Shown: in pieces, positions 51,875 to 60,970 of the stretch
Position numbering within the stretch: position 1 is the first letter of the stretch
Layout of the letters: the number at the start of each line of letters is the position of its first letter
Translations under genes and position numbers: made by a program
NCBI GenBank assembly: GCA_036160575.1
Contig: JAYYDT010000119.1
Coordinates: 1-64,000, forward strand
Length of the DNA stretch: 64,000 bases
DNA from: TMED26 sp002694075
GTDB taxonomy: Bacteria; Pseudomonadota; Alphaproteobacteria; Thalassobaculales; Thalassobaculaceae
Direction: 5' to 3'
Notes under the pieces: model-generated
What the model saw: only the letters and a program-made list of their open reading frames with translations
Database searches by the model: none
What the model was told of the DNA's origin: nothing

Positions 51875-52731
51875 AACCCGCGCCTGACCTGATTGGCGCC
51901 AAGCGCGCCGGCTTCGGCCAAGACATTTTGGCGAATATCGGCCCAGCAGGCACGGTCGGGGGCGATCAACAGGCCGCCGGTGATCTCACTCGGCCGGTAG
52001 GCACGGCCATCGAAACGCGCCAGATGGCCGCCCGCCTCGGCGACCATCAGGGCGCCGGCGCCGTGGTCCCAGGGCATGTTGATGGTCCAGCAGGCGAATT
52101 GATAATCCTGTTGCAAAAGGCGCATGTATTCCTGCCCCGCGCAGCCAATCCGTTTGTGGGCTTTGAAATGCGCGTCAGCGCGGGTGCGCAGGTCACCGCG
52201 CCACTCTTCAGGCACAAAGCGAAAATTGAAGGCGCCTTCCAATTGGTCCAATGGCGCGCTCTCGGCCATCGCCAGCCGGCCTTGCCGCCCGTCTGGCCCG
52301 TAACGCCAGGCGCCCGCCCCGCGCTCACCCGCGAACCAGCGATCGGCGACCGGGTCGAGAATCCATCCGGCGACCAATTCATCGCGGTGGACCAAGGCGA
52401 CCATCGAGCAAAACCGTTCATCACCCTTGGCGAAATTCAAGGTGCCATCGACCGGATCGACCACCCACACCGGCGCGTCACCGGCCAACAGCGCCAGCCG
52501 CCCCGGATCTTTTTCACAGGCTTCCTCGCCAACCACCACCGAGCCGGGCAACAGATCCTGGAGAAGCGGAGTCAATCGTGCCTCGGCCTCCAGATCGGCG
52601 ATGGTGACCAAATCCTTTGGTCCCGACTTTTCGCGCACCTCGGCGGCGTCGAGGGCGCGGAAACGCGGCAGAATCACCGCCGCCGCGGTTTCGCGCATAT
52701 GCTGCGCGACCAAGTCGATATCGATTTTCAT
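51871..52731 (-). CDS. Inositol monophosphatase family protein
   Basis: The predicted protein has 286 residues of the lithium-sensitive phosphatase fold. Metal-binding motif 1 is WVVDPVDGTLNFAKG, preceded by the Glu of VVGEEACEKD. Motif 2 is PWDHGAGALMVAEAGGH. The family includes inositol-, fructose-bisphosphate and nucleotide 3'-phosphatases (SuhB and CysQ); the substrate is not clear. ATG 52731 is preferred to ATG 52749 by alignment to the family start. It is oriented like groEL and lies beyond its terminator. Confidence 0.87.
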   Translation of the reverse strand: MKIDIDLVAQHMRETAAAVILPRFRALDAAEVREKSGPKDLVTIADLEAEARLTPLLQDLLPGSVVVGEEACEKDPGRLALLAGDAPVWVVDPVDGTLNFAKGDERFCSMVALVHRDELVAGWILDPVADRWFAGERGAGAWRYGPDGRQGRLAMAESAPLDQLEGAFNFRFVPEEWRGDLRTRADAHFKAHKRIGCAGQEYMRLLQQDYQFACWTINMPWDHGAGALMVAEAGGHLARFDGRAYRPSEITGGLLIAPDRACWADIRQNVLAEAGALGANQVRRGF

Positions 52732-52782
52732 AGACGCCGTCCATTTCACGCTGGGGCCGCGCGGGCGCGGATGAGGAAAAGA

Positions 52783-52810
52783 AAAAGGGCAACCTTGGGG
52801 CCGCCCTTTT
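52783..52810 (-). terminator. groESL terminator
   Basis: AAAAGGGC and GCCCTTTT form an 8-bp stem around a 12-nt loop, followed on the minus strand by TTTTTCTTTTCC. It is 24 bp after the groEL stop and ends the chaperonin operon. Confidence 0.8.
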
Positions 52811-52834
52811 ATCGGTGTCTTTGCCGGCCGGCGG

Positions 52835-54517
<1,683 letters not shown>

Positions 54518-54805
54518 TTAATCCAATACGCCCATGATGTCCGATTCACGCATGATCAACACGTCCTTGCCGTCGATCTTGACTTCGGTGCCGGACCATT
54601 TGCCGTACAGCACCACGTCGCCTTTTTTGACATCCATGGCCTGCAGTTTGCCGTCTTCGCTGCGCGCGCCCGGCCCGGCTTTGAGAACCTTGCCCTGCAT
54701 CGGCTTTTCCTGTGCGTTGCCGGGAATGATGATGCCGCCGGCGGTCTTTTCGTCCTGCTGTGACGGTTCAACGACAACGCGATCGTGCAACGGTTTGAAT
54801 TTCAT
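54518..54805 (-). CDS. groES: Co-chaperonin GroES
   Basis: GroES caps the GroEL ring. The predicted protein has 95 residues from ATG 54805. It begins [20 protein letters not shown], carries the mobile loop [15 protein letters not shown] that contacts GroEL, and ends [16 protein letters not shown] longer reading to 54904 would pass through the promoter and operator and is rejected. GGGGA lies upstream of the ATG. The operon is controlled by the CIRCE-like site at 54853-54879. Confidence 0.98.
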   Translation of the reverse strand: MKFKPLHDRVVVEPSQQDEKTAGGIIIPGNAQEKPMQGKVLKAGPGARSEDGKLQAMDVKKGDVVLYGKWSGTEVKIDGKDVLIMRESDIMGVLD

Positions 54806-54852
54806 ATCTATGTCCCCATGGAGTTGTCGCACGGCAAGCGGCGCCCCGTGGG

Positions 54853-54879
54853 TCAGCACTCTTGCCGTGGAAGTGCCAG
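54853..54879 (-). promoter_or_regulatory. CIRCE-like operator for groESL
   Basis: TCAGCACTC, exactly 9 nt, then AAGTGCCAG. The CIRCE consensus is TTAGCACTC-N9-GAGTGCTAA, so the left arm matches 8 of 9 positions and the right arm 6 of 9. It lies 48 bp upstream of the groES start and directly downstream of the -10 box, where the HrcA repressor would block transcription. The right arm is degenerate, so binding may be weak. Confidence 0.75.
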
Positions 54880-54880
54880 T

Positions 54881-54909
54881 GGTATATGGCGCGGACTTTT
54901 TCAAGTCAA
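54881..54909 (-). promoter_or_regulatory. groESL promoter
   Basis: On the minus strand, TTGACT (54909-54904) and TATACC (54886-54881) are 17 bp apart, a good housekeeping promoter. The same -35 region contains CTTGAAA, which resembles the heat-shock sigma factor -35 element, so both factors may use it. It begins about 31 bp downstream of the hflX stop. Confidence 0.65.
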
Positions 54910-54940
54910 CAGCGGGCCGGCGAAAAGGCTCGCCGCGCCC

Positions 54941-56242
54941 TCAAGCGCCGCCAAATTTGCTCACGAAGCGTTGATGGTCGGCGGGCTTGAGGGCGACCTC
55001 CAAATAGGCGTGCCGCTCGTCATCGTCACGCTTTAACACATCGCCATGGCCGTACAGCCAGGCGATGGCGGCACCATCCTCGATCGGCACGCGCAGGCTT
55101 TGGACGCTGTCGTTTTGGGCCAAGCGACGGCCCAGCGCGGCGATCAAGCTGTCGATCCCCTCGCCGGTCTTGGCCGACACCGCGACCACCTCGCCGCGAT
55201 TGTCCGGCGCCATCGCCGGCGGGGCGGCGTCGAGCAAGTCGATTTTGTTCCATACCTCGACCGTGGCCTCAAAGAGCCGGTTATCATCGAACCCAAGATC
55301 GCGCATGATCGCCACCACATCCTGTTTTTGCGCGTCACTGTCAGGGTGGGAAATATCGCGAACGTGCAGAACCAGGTCAGCGGTTTGCACCTCCTCGAGA
55401 GTGGCGCGAAAAGCGGCCACCAACTGGGTCGGCAAATCGCTGATGAAACCGACCGTGTCGGAAAGGATGACTTTACGCCCGCCCGGCAGAGTGACCTGCC
55501 GCATGGTCGGGTCGAGGGTGGCGAACAACATGTCCTTGGCCAACACCTTGGCCTGGGTCAGACGATTGAACAACGTCGACTTGCCGGCGTTGGTGTACCC
55601 GACCAGGGCGACGGTCGGAAACGGCACCCGCCGGCGCGCGTCGCGGTGCAGCCCACGGGTGCGGCGCACCTCGTTCAATTCGCGTTTAATACGGATGATG
55701 CGATCGTCGATGAGGCGCCGGTCGATTTCCAACTGGCTTTCGCCCGGCCCGCCAAGAAATCCGCCGCCGCCGCGCTGACGCTCCAAATGGGTCCATGAGC
55801 GCACCAAACGGCTGCGTTGAAAGTTGAGCGCCGCCAGATCGACCTGTAAGCGCCCCTCATGAGTGCGCGCGCGGGCGCCAAAAATTTCCAGGATCAGGGC
55901 CGTACGGTCGATCACCTTAAGGTTCCAGGAACGTTCCAGATTGCGTTGCTGAACCGGAGTCAAGCGAGCGTCGACAACCACCACGTCGATCGATAAATCG
56001 GCCCAACGCGCGGCCATTTCGCCGACATGGCCGCCGCCCAATAAAGTCGCCGGGCGCGGTTTGGTGACCGTCATCCAATCGGCGTGGATGACGTCCAAAT
56101 CGATGGCCGCGGCCAAGCCAACGGCTTCGGCTAAGCGCGCCGCCGGGTCGCGGGGCGGGCGATCGACGGTTTGACTGAGGTGCGGGTAAACGACGGCCGC
56201 GCAACCGGAGGAGCGACGTTGATGGGTATGTTCAGCCGACAT
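54941..56242 (-). CDS. hflX: GTPase HflX
   Basis: HflX is a ribosome-associated GTPase that splits stalled ribosomes. The predicted protein has 433 residues from ATG 56242. The N-terminal HflX domain includes DVVVVDARLTPVQQRNLER and FLGGPGESQLEIDRRLI. The G domain has G1 VGYTNAGKST, G3 SDTVGFISDLP and G4 WNKIDLLD. A longer upstream reading crosses hfq and is rejected. It lies 13 bp after hfq, a conserved pairing, and should be co-transcribed with it. Confidence 0.95.
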   Translation of the reverse strand: MSAEHTHQRRSSGCAAVVYPHLSQTVDRPPRDPAARLAEAVGLAAAIDLDVIHADWMTVTKPRPATLLGGGHVGEMAARWADLSIDVVVVDARLTPVQQRNLERSWNLKVIDRTALILEIFGARARTHEGRLQVDLAALNFQRSRLVRSWTHLERQRGGGGFLGGPGESQLEIDRRLIDDRIIRIKRELNEVRRTRGLHRDARRRVPFPTVALVGYTNAGKSTLFNRLTQAKVLAKDMLFATLDPTMRQVTLPGGRKVILSDTVGFISDLPTQLVAAFRATLEEVQTADLVLHVRDISHPDSDAQKQDVVAIMRDLGFDDNRLFEATVEVWNKIDLLDAAPPAMAPDNRGEVVAVSAKTGEGIDSLIAALGRRLAQNDSVQSLRVPIEDGAAIAWLYGHGDVLKRDDDERHAYLEVALKPADHQRFVSKFGGA

Positions 56243-56255
56243 CGAGCAGCGTCGG

Positions 56256-56504
56256 TTAGGCGTCCTCGTCGGCGCCGTCACCTTCGAACAACTGCACCGG
56301 TTGACCTGGCATAATGGTCGACACCGCGTGTTTGTAGACCAACTGCGAATGCGCGTCGCGGCGCAGCAGCAGAGAGAAGTTGTCAAACCAAGTGACTATC
56401 CCCTGCAACTTCACCCCGTTGACGAGAAACACGGTAACCGGCGTTTTGTTACGACGAATCGTGTTAAGGAAAATTTCCTGCACGTTGTTTTTTTCGGTCG
56501 CCAT
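56256..56504 (-). CDS. hfq: RNA chaperone Hfq
   Basis: Hfq forms a hexamer that pairs small RNAs with target mRNAs. The predicted protein has 82 residues. It starts with the conserved [20 protein letters not shown], contains the Sm1 segment [20 protein letters not shown] and the Sm2 motif [10 protein letters not shown], and ends in a short acidic tail, as expected in alphaproteobacteria. GGAAAGG lies before ATG 56504. Confidence 0.98.
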   Translation of the reverse strand: MATEKNNVQEIFLNTIRRNKTPVTVFLVNGVKLQGIVTWFDNFSLLLRRDAHSQLVYKHAVSTIMPGQPVQLFEGDGADEDA

Positions 56505-56604
56505 TCTTATTGCCTTTCCGCAATTTTTTCGACGTAAGGCTCAACGGTACGCCCGCGCTCCTGGTTGCCTTAAGGTTCTGAATATAATCAGAAAGCTGAT
56601 CTTC

Positions 56605-57252
56605 TCAAGCGCCCAAATAGGAAATCAGTTGATGGCAATTTTCAACAATAACCGCCGGCGGGTGATCGACGAACTCCGCCGCCGCACGCCGCTCGGCGTT
56701 GACCAGGATTGGACGGCATCCGGTGTTGTGGGCAAATTCCATATCCAGCGCCGTGTCGCCCACATACCAGACGGTTTCGCCTGGGGTTTGGCCGGTGCCT
56801 TCCAGAGCCGCGATCATCGGCGCCGGCGCCGGTTTGTCGCGGGCCGTGTCATTGGCCCCAATCAAACGATGGAAGCGCGTCTCCCAGCCCAGGTATTCGG
56901 CCTCGCGGCGCAGGAAATCACCCATCTTGTTGCTCACCACCGCCAAAGTCACGCCTCGCTCCTGAAGATGCGCCAACAGTTCGGTGGCGCCGGGCATAGT
57001 GGTGATGGCGTCTAAATGATGGCGGGTGAAAGCGGCGTAGAAGACATCGCGCGCCTCGTCGGCGCGGTCGCCGAAAATCGCCGGAAAAACTTCGCGCGCC
57101 GAACGGGCGGCGACCTTGCGATATTCTTCCTGCGTGCGCCCCGGCATGCCGAAATGGGCGTAAGTGGCGTTCATCACAATGGTGAACGACCCCCAGTTAT
57201 CGACCAGCGTGCTGTCCCAGTCGAAAACGACCGCCGCCGGCAAACCGCTCAT
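56605..57252 (-). CDS. HAD-family phosphatase, phosphoglycolate phosphatase-like
   Basis: The predicted protein has 215 residues. Motif I is VFDWDSTLVDNWGSF, with Trp between the two Asp, motif II LAVVSNKMGDFLR, motif III the Lys of ARDKPAPAPM, and motif IV YVGDTALDMEFAHNTG. It fits the Gph-like HAD group; the substrate is unassigned. It overlaps the transaminase gene by 4 bp and lies 100 bp before hfq. Confidence 0.88.
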   Translation of the reverse strand: MSGLPAAVVFDWDSTLVDNWGSFTIVMNATYAHFGMPGRTQEEYRKVAARSAREVFPAIFGDRADEARDVFYAAFTRHHLDAITTMPGATELLAHLQERGVTLAVVSNKMGDFLRREAEYLGWETRFHRLIGANDTARDKPAPAPMIAALEGTGQTPGETVWYVGDTALDMEFAHNTGCRPILVNAERRAAAEFVDHPPAVIVENCHQLISYLGA

Positions 57253-58109
57253 ACCGGCGCGGCCGCGGCCATGTAATCGAAATAGGCGCTGCGCAGATCC
57301 ATGGTGAAACTGCCGGCGCGACCGTTGCCGAGGGTGGTGTCGTCAATCTGCGTCACCGGTGTCACGAACGAGGTGGCGCTGGAAATGAAAGCCTCGCGCG
57401 CGGCCAAAGCCTCGTCCAAGGAAAACGCGCGTTCCTCAAAGGTCAAACCGCGCGCGGCGGCGAGTTTGAGAATGGTCTGCCGGGTGATGCCGTTGAGGAT
57501 TTCATGAGTCGCCGGGCGGGTGAGCAAGCGGTCGTCATGGGTGACGATCCAAGAATTGGACGACGTCCCCTCGGTCACATTGCCGTCCTGGTCAATCTGC
57601 CACGCCTCGTAGGCGCCATTTTCGCGGGCGTGCTGTTTACCCAGAACATTGGGCAACAAGCTGACCGATTTGATATCGCAACGCTGCCAGCGAATATCCT
57701 CGATGGTGACCACGCGCACACCGCTTTCAAGAGTTTCCTCGCGCGGCAGGGTGAGCCGCTTGGCGGTCACCACCAGCGCCGGCTTAACGCCGGTCGGAAA
57801 GGCGTGGTCGCGGCGCGCCACCCCGCGGGTGATCTGCAGGTAGACCAAGCCGGTGCGAATACGATTGCGGCGGACCACCTCGCGCAGCACCGCGCGCAGG
57901 GCCATCCGCCCCATCGGCGGGTCGATGCGCAACTCGTCGAGAGAACGATCAAGGCGGTCGAGATGAGGTATCTCGTCAATCATCGCGCCGGCGTGAACGA
58001 GAACCACCTCATACACGCCGTCGGCGAATTGATAGCCACGGTCCTCGACGTGAACCGACGCTTCGCGGTGGGGCACATAGCGCCCGTTGACATAGGCCCA
58101 TCGTGACAT
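57249..58109 (-). CDS. dat: D-amino-acid transaminase
   Basis: The predicted protein has 286 residues of fold-type IV PLP enzymes. It starts WAYVNGRYVPHREASVHVED and has RGYQFADGVYEVVLV, the Schiff-base Lys147 in CDIKSVSLLPNVLGK, and EGTSSNSWIV for the phosphate-binding region. The features match D-amino-acid transaminases, which supply D-Glu or D-Ala, more than branched-chain transaminases. It sits between trkA and the HAD gene in the ntr-trkA-hfq block common to Rhodospirillales. Confidence 0.88.
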   Translation of the reverse strand: MSRWAYVNGRYVPHREASVHVEDRGYQFADGVYEVVLVHAGAMIDEIPHLDRLDRSLDELRIDPPMGRMALRAVLREVVRRNRIRTGLVYLQITRGVARRDHAFPTGVKPALVVTAKRLTLPREETLESGVRVVTIEDIRWQRCDIKSVSLLPNVLGKQHARENGAYEAWQIDQDGNVTEGTSSNSWIVTHDDRLLTRPATHEILNGITRQTILKLAAARGLTFEERAFSLDEALAAREAFISSATSFVTPVTQIDDTTLGNGRAGSFTMDLRSAYFDYMAAAAPV

Positions 58110-58157
58110 GCCGTCGCTCCTTCATCTGCGGCGCTCTGTTCTCGAAGATAAGGCAGG

Positions 58158-59534
58158 CTAGAAAAAATCAAAGCGCACGGCGAATAGTTTCTCGACTTTC
58201 TTCACCGCTTCATAGGTGGCAAAAAGTACCAGCCGATCACCGGCGATAAAATCGGTGTTTCCGCGGACCACGACAATTTCCTCGCCGCGCAGGCGGACAC
58301 CGAGCAAGACCCCTGGCGGTAATTTGCTTTCTTTCACGGTTTTGCCGGCCAAGGACGAGGTTTCCAGAACCTCGACTTCCAAAACCTCACCGAAATCCTC
58401 CTGCACCGAGTGCAGGTTGCGGACCCGCCCGCGACGCACATGCTGCAGGATGGAGGAAACGGTGATCACCCGCGGGTTGACCGCCACGTCAATACCCAGC
58501 GAGCGGATCAACGGCGCGTAGGTCATTTTGTTAATCAAGGCGATGGTGCGCTTGACACCGTAGCGTTTGGCGAGCAGGCAACTAATGAAATTGACCTCAT
58601 CGTCGTTGGAGACGGCGATGAAGGTTTCGGCGGTGGTGATATCGGCTTCTTCGAGAATGTCGACATCCAAGATATCACCGTTGAGGATCACCGATTTGGG
58701 CAGCGCCCCCGCCACCACCCTGGCGCGCTCGGGGTCCCGTTCAATCATGCGGGTGGATACGCCGGGATGGGCGGTCTCGATTTCCTGGGCCAATTTCAAA
58801 CCAATATTGCCAGCCCCGGCAACCACGATGCGCCGCGCCTCGGTCTCCTCATGACCAAAAGCGGCCATCGAGCGCTGCAGATAATCGACGCCGCAGACAA
58901 AGTAGACTTCATCGCCGACATTCAGCATCTCATGGCTCGACGGCACCACCCCGACGCCGTCGCGGATGATCGCCAAAATCGTCATTAGCAGGTCGGGAAA
59001 CAGCTCGGTCAACTGTTTCAAAGGCGTGCCGATAATCGGACAATCCTCATCGCAGCGCACGCCGACCACCACCGCCCGATTGTCGGCCATCGGCACGACG
59101 TCGAGGGCGCCCGGCACACTGAGCCGGCGATTGATGGCACGCGCGACCTCGATCTCGGGCGAGATGATGTTATCGATGGGCATGTTCTCACGGCTGAACA
59201 AATCGGCCCAAATTGGCGACAGGTATTCTTGTTGACGGATCCGCGCGATCTTCAGCGGCACATCGAACAAAGAGTGGGCGATTTGGCAGGCCACCATATT
59301 GACTTCATCGGCGAAAGTTACGGCGATCAGCATATCGGCGTCAGCGATGCCGGCCCGTTCCAAAATATTCGGAAGAGAGGCCAACCCGACGACGCCACGC
59401 ACGTCCTGGCTTTCGCTGATCTTGCGAACCAAAGCCTCGTTCTGATCGATCACCGTTACATCATTGTTTTCGTTCGCCAAATGTTCGGCGATGCTGGTGC
59501 CGACCAAGCCGGCGCCACAAATCACGATCTTCAT
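58158..59534 (-). CDS. trkA: Trk system potassium uptake protein TrkA
   Basis: TrkA is the cytoplasmic NAD(H)-binding regulator of the Trk potassium channel. The predicted protein has 458 residues arranged as two repeats. Each has a Rossmann RCK_N domain (ICGAGLVGTSIAEHLA and VAGAGNIGLKLAQEIE) followed by an RCK_C domain (for example IIGTPLKQLTELFPDLLM and SSLAGKTVKESKLPPGVLLG). It is 29 bp downstream of ntrX, as in many alphaproteobacteria. Confidence 0.96.
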   Translation of the reverse strand: MKIVICGAGLVGTSIAEHLANENNDVTVIDQNEALVRKISESQDVRGVVGLASLPNILERAGIADADMLIAVTFADEVNMVACQIAHSLFDVPLKIARIRQQEYLSPIWADLFSRENMPIDNIISPEIEVARAINRRLSVPGALDVVPMADNRAVVVGVRCDEDCPIIGTPLKQLTELFPDLLMTILAIIRDGVGVVPSSHEMLNVGDEVYFVCGVDYLQRSMAAFGHEETEARRIVVAGAGNIGLKLAQEIETAHPGVSTRMIERDPERARVVAGALPKSVILNGDILDVDILEEADITTAETFIAVSNDDEVNFISCLLAKRYGVKRTIALINKMTYAPLIRSLGIDVAVNPRVITVSSILQHVRRGRVRNLHSVQEDFGEVLEVEVLETSSLAGKTVKESKLPPGVLLGVRLRGEEIVVVRGNTDFIAGDRLVLFATYEAVKKVEKLFAVRFDFF

Positions 59535-59563
59535 CGCGGGGCCCTTTCGCGCCGATGTCGGGG

Positions 59564-60970
59564 TTAATCGCCGGCCGCCGCCCGCTCGCTCGAGCCGACG
59601 CCAAGGGAGCGCAGTTTACGGTGCAAGGCCGACCGCTCCATGCCGACAAAAGCGGCGGTACGCGAGATATTGCCGCCAAAACGGTTGACCTGGGCGATCA
59701 GATACTCGCGTTCGAACACTTCACGCGCCTCGCGCAGAGCCATACCCAAAATCTCGCCGCCCTTATCCCATTTCTCACTCGACGGTGAGACACCGGTAAA
59801 CTCCGGCGGCAGCATGTCGGCGCGGATCAAATCTTCACCGGAACCTGGCGCCATGATCATCAACCAATCGATCACATTGCGGAGTTGGCGCACATTGCCG
59901 GGCCAATCATAGGCTTGCAGGATGGCGATCGCGTCCTCCGCCAATTGGCGCCGCGGACGACCGGCGGCGCGCGCCGCCCGCTCCAGGAAATGGTCGATCA
60001 AAGCGGGAATATCAGCCCGCCGCTCATGCAGATAGGGGACGCGGAGCGGCACGACGTTGAGGCGGTAGTAGAGATCCTCGCGGAATCTGCCGGCGGCGAT
60101 CTCACGTTGCAGATCGCGCGTCGTCGACGCGATCACGCGCACGTCGACCTCGACGACCGCTTGGCCGTCGACGCGGCGAAATTGCTGTTCCTGGAGGACC
60201 CGCACAATTTTGCCCTGGGTTTCCATTGGCATGTCGGCGACCTCGTCGAGGAACAAGGTCCCGTTATGCGCGCGCTCAAAGGTGCCGGTCACCCGGCCCC
60301 CCTCACGGCCGTCTCCCTCTCGACCGAACAGTTCGATTTCCAAGCGCGCCGGGTCGAGGATCGCACAGTTGAGGATCACCAACGGTCCCCCATGACGGGC
60401 CGAGCGTTCGTGGAGCAAACGCGCCGCCACCTCCTTGCCGGCGCCGGCCGGGCCGGTGATCAACACTCGGCTGTTGGTCGTCGCCACTTTGCCGATGGAG
60501 GTAAGTAGTTGGTTCATCATCGGCGATTGGCCCACAACCTCCGCGGCCAATTCCAAACGGTCGCGCAAATCGGCGTTTTCGCGTTTGAGTTGGGCCGCTT
60601 CAATCGCGCGCTCGACGCGGAAAACCAGGCGGTCGGCCTTAAACGGTTTCTCGATGAAGTCGTGGGCGCCTTTTTTAATCGCCGCCACCGCCGTCTCAAT
60701 GGTGCCGTGGCCACTCATCATCAGCACCGGCAAGTCAGGGTGGTCTTTTTTGATTTGGGCCAAAATGCCCAGACCGTCCATCTCGCTGTTTTTCAGCCAA
60801 ATGTCTAAGATAACCAAGGCCGGTCGGCGCCGCGCGATCGCCGCGAAAGTCTCACGGTCATTGGCCGCTTGGCGCGGCTCATAGCCTTCATCGCTGAGCA
60901 AGCCGGCCAACAGCAGACGAATGTCGGCTTCGTCATCAACAATAAGAATATCTTCAGCCATGCCGTTCAC
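59564..60970 (-). CDS. ntrX: Nitrogen regulation response regulator NtrX
   Basis: NtrX is the partner of NtrY in nitrogen and redox control. The predicted protein has 468 residues. The receiver domain has Asp56 as phosphoacceptor (LVILDIWLKN) and KPF near the end. The AAA+ domain has Walker A GPAGAGKEVAARLL and FLDEVADMPMETQ. The GAFTGA loop that contacts sigma-54 is not present; the region reads RVTGTFERAHNGT. This is known for several alphaproteobacterial NtrX proteins and suggests it does not activate sigma-54. The C-terminal HTH is NISRTAAFVGMERSALHRKL. The ATG overlaps the ntrY stop by 4 bp. Confidence 0.95.
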   Translation of the reverse strand: MNGMAEDILIVDDEADIRLLLAGLLSDEGYEPRQAANDRETFAAIARRRPALVILDIWLKNSEMDGLGILAQIKKDHPDLPVLMMSGHGTIETAVAAIKKGAHDFIEKPFKADRLVFRVERAIEAAQLKRENADLRDRLELAAEVVGQSPMMNQLLTSIGKVATTNSRVLITGPAGAGKEVAARLLHERSARHGGPLVILNCAILDPARLEIELFGREGDGREGGRVTGTFERAHNGTLFLDEVADMPMETQGKIVRVLQEQQFRRVDGQAVVEVDVRVIASTTRDLQREIAAGRFREDLYYRLNVVPLRVPYLHERRADIPALIDHFLERAARAAGRPRRQLAEDAIAILQAYDWPGNVRQLRNVIDWLMIMAPGSGEDLIRADMLPPEFTGVSPSSEKWDKGGEILGMALREAREVFEREYLIAQVNRFGGNISRTAAFVGMERSALHRKLRSLGVGSSERAAAGD

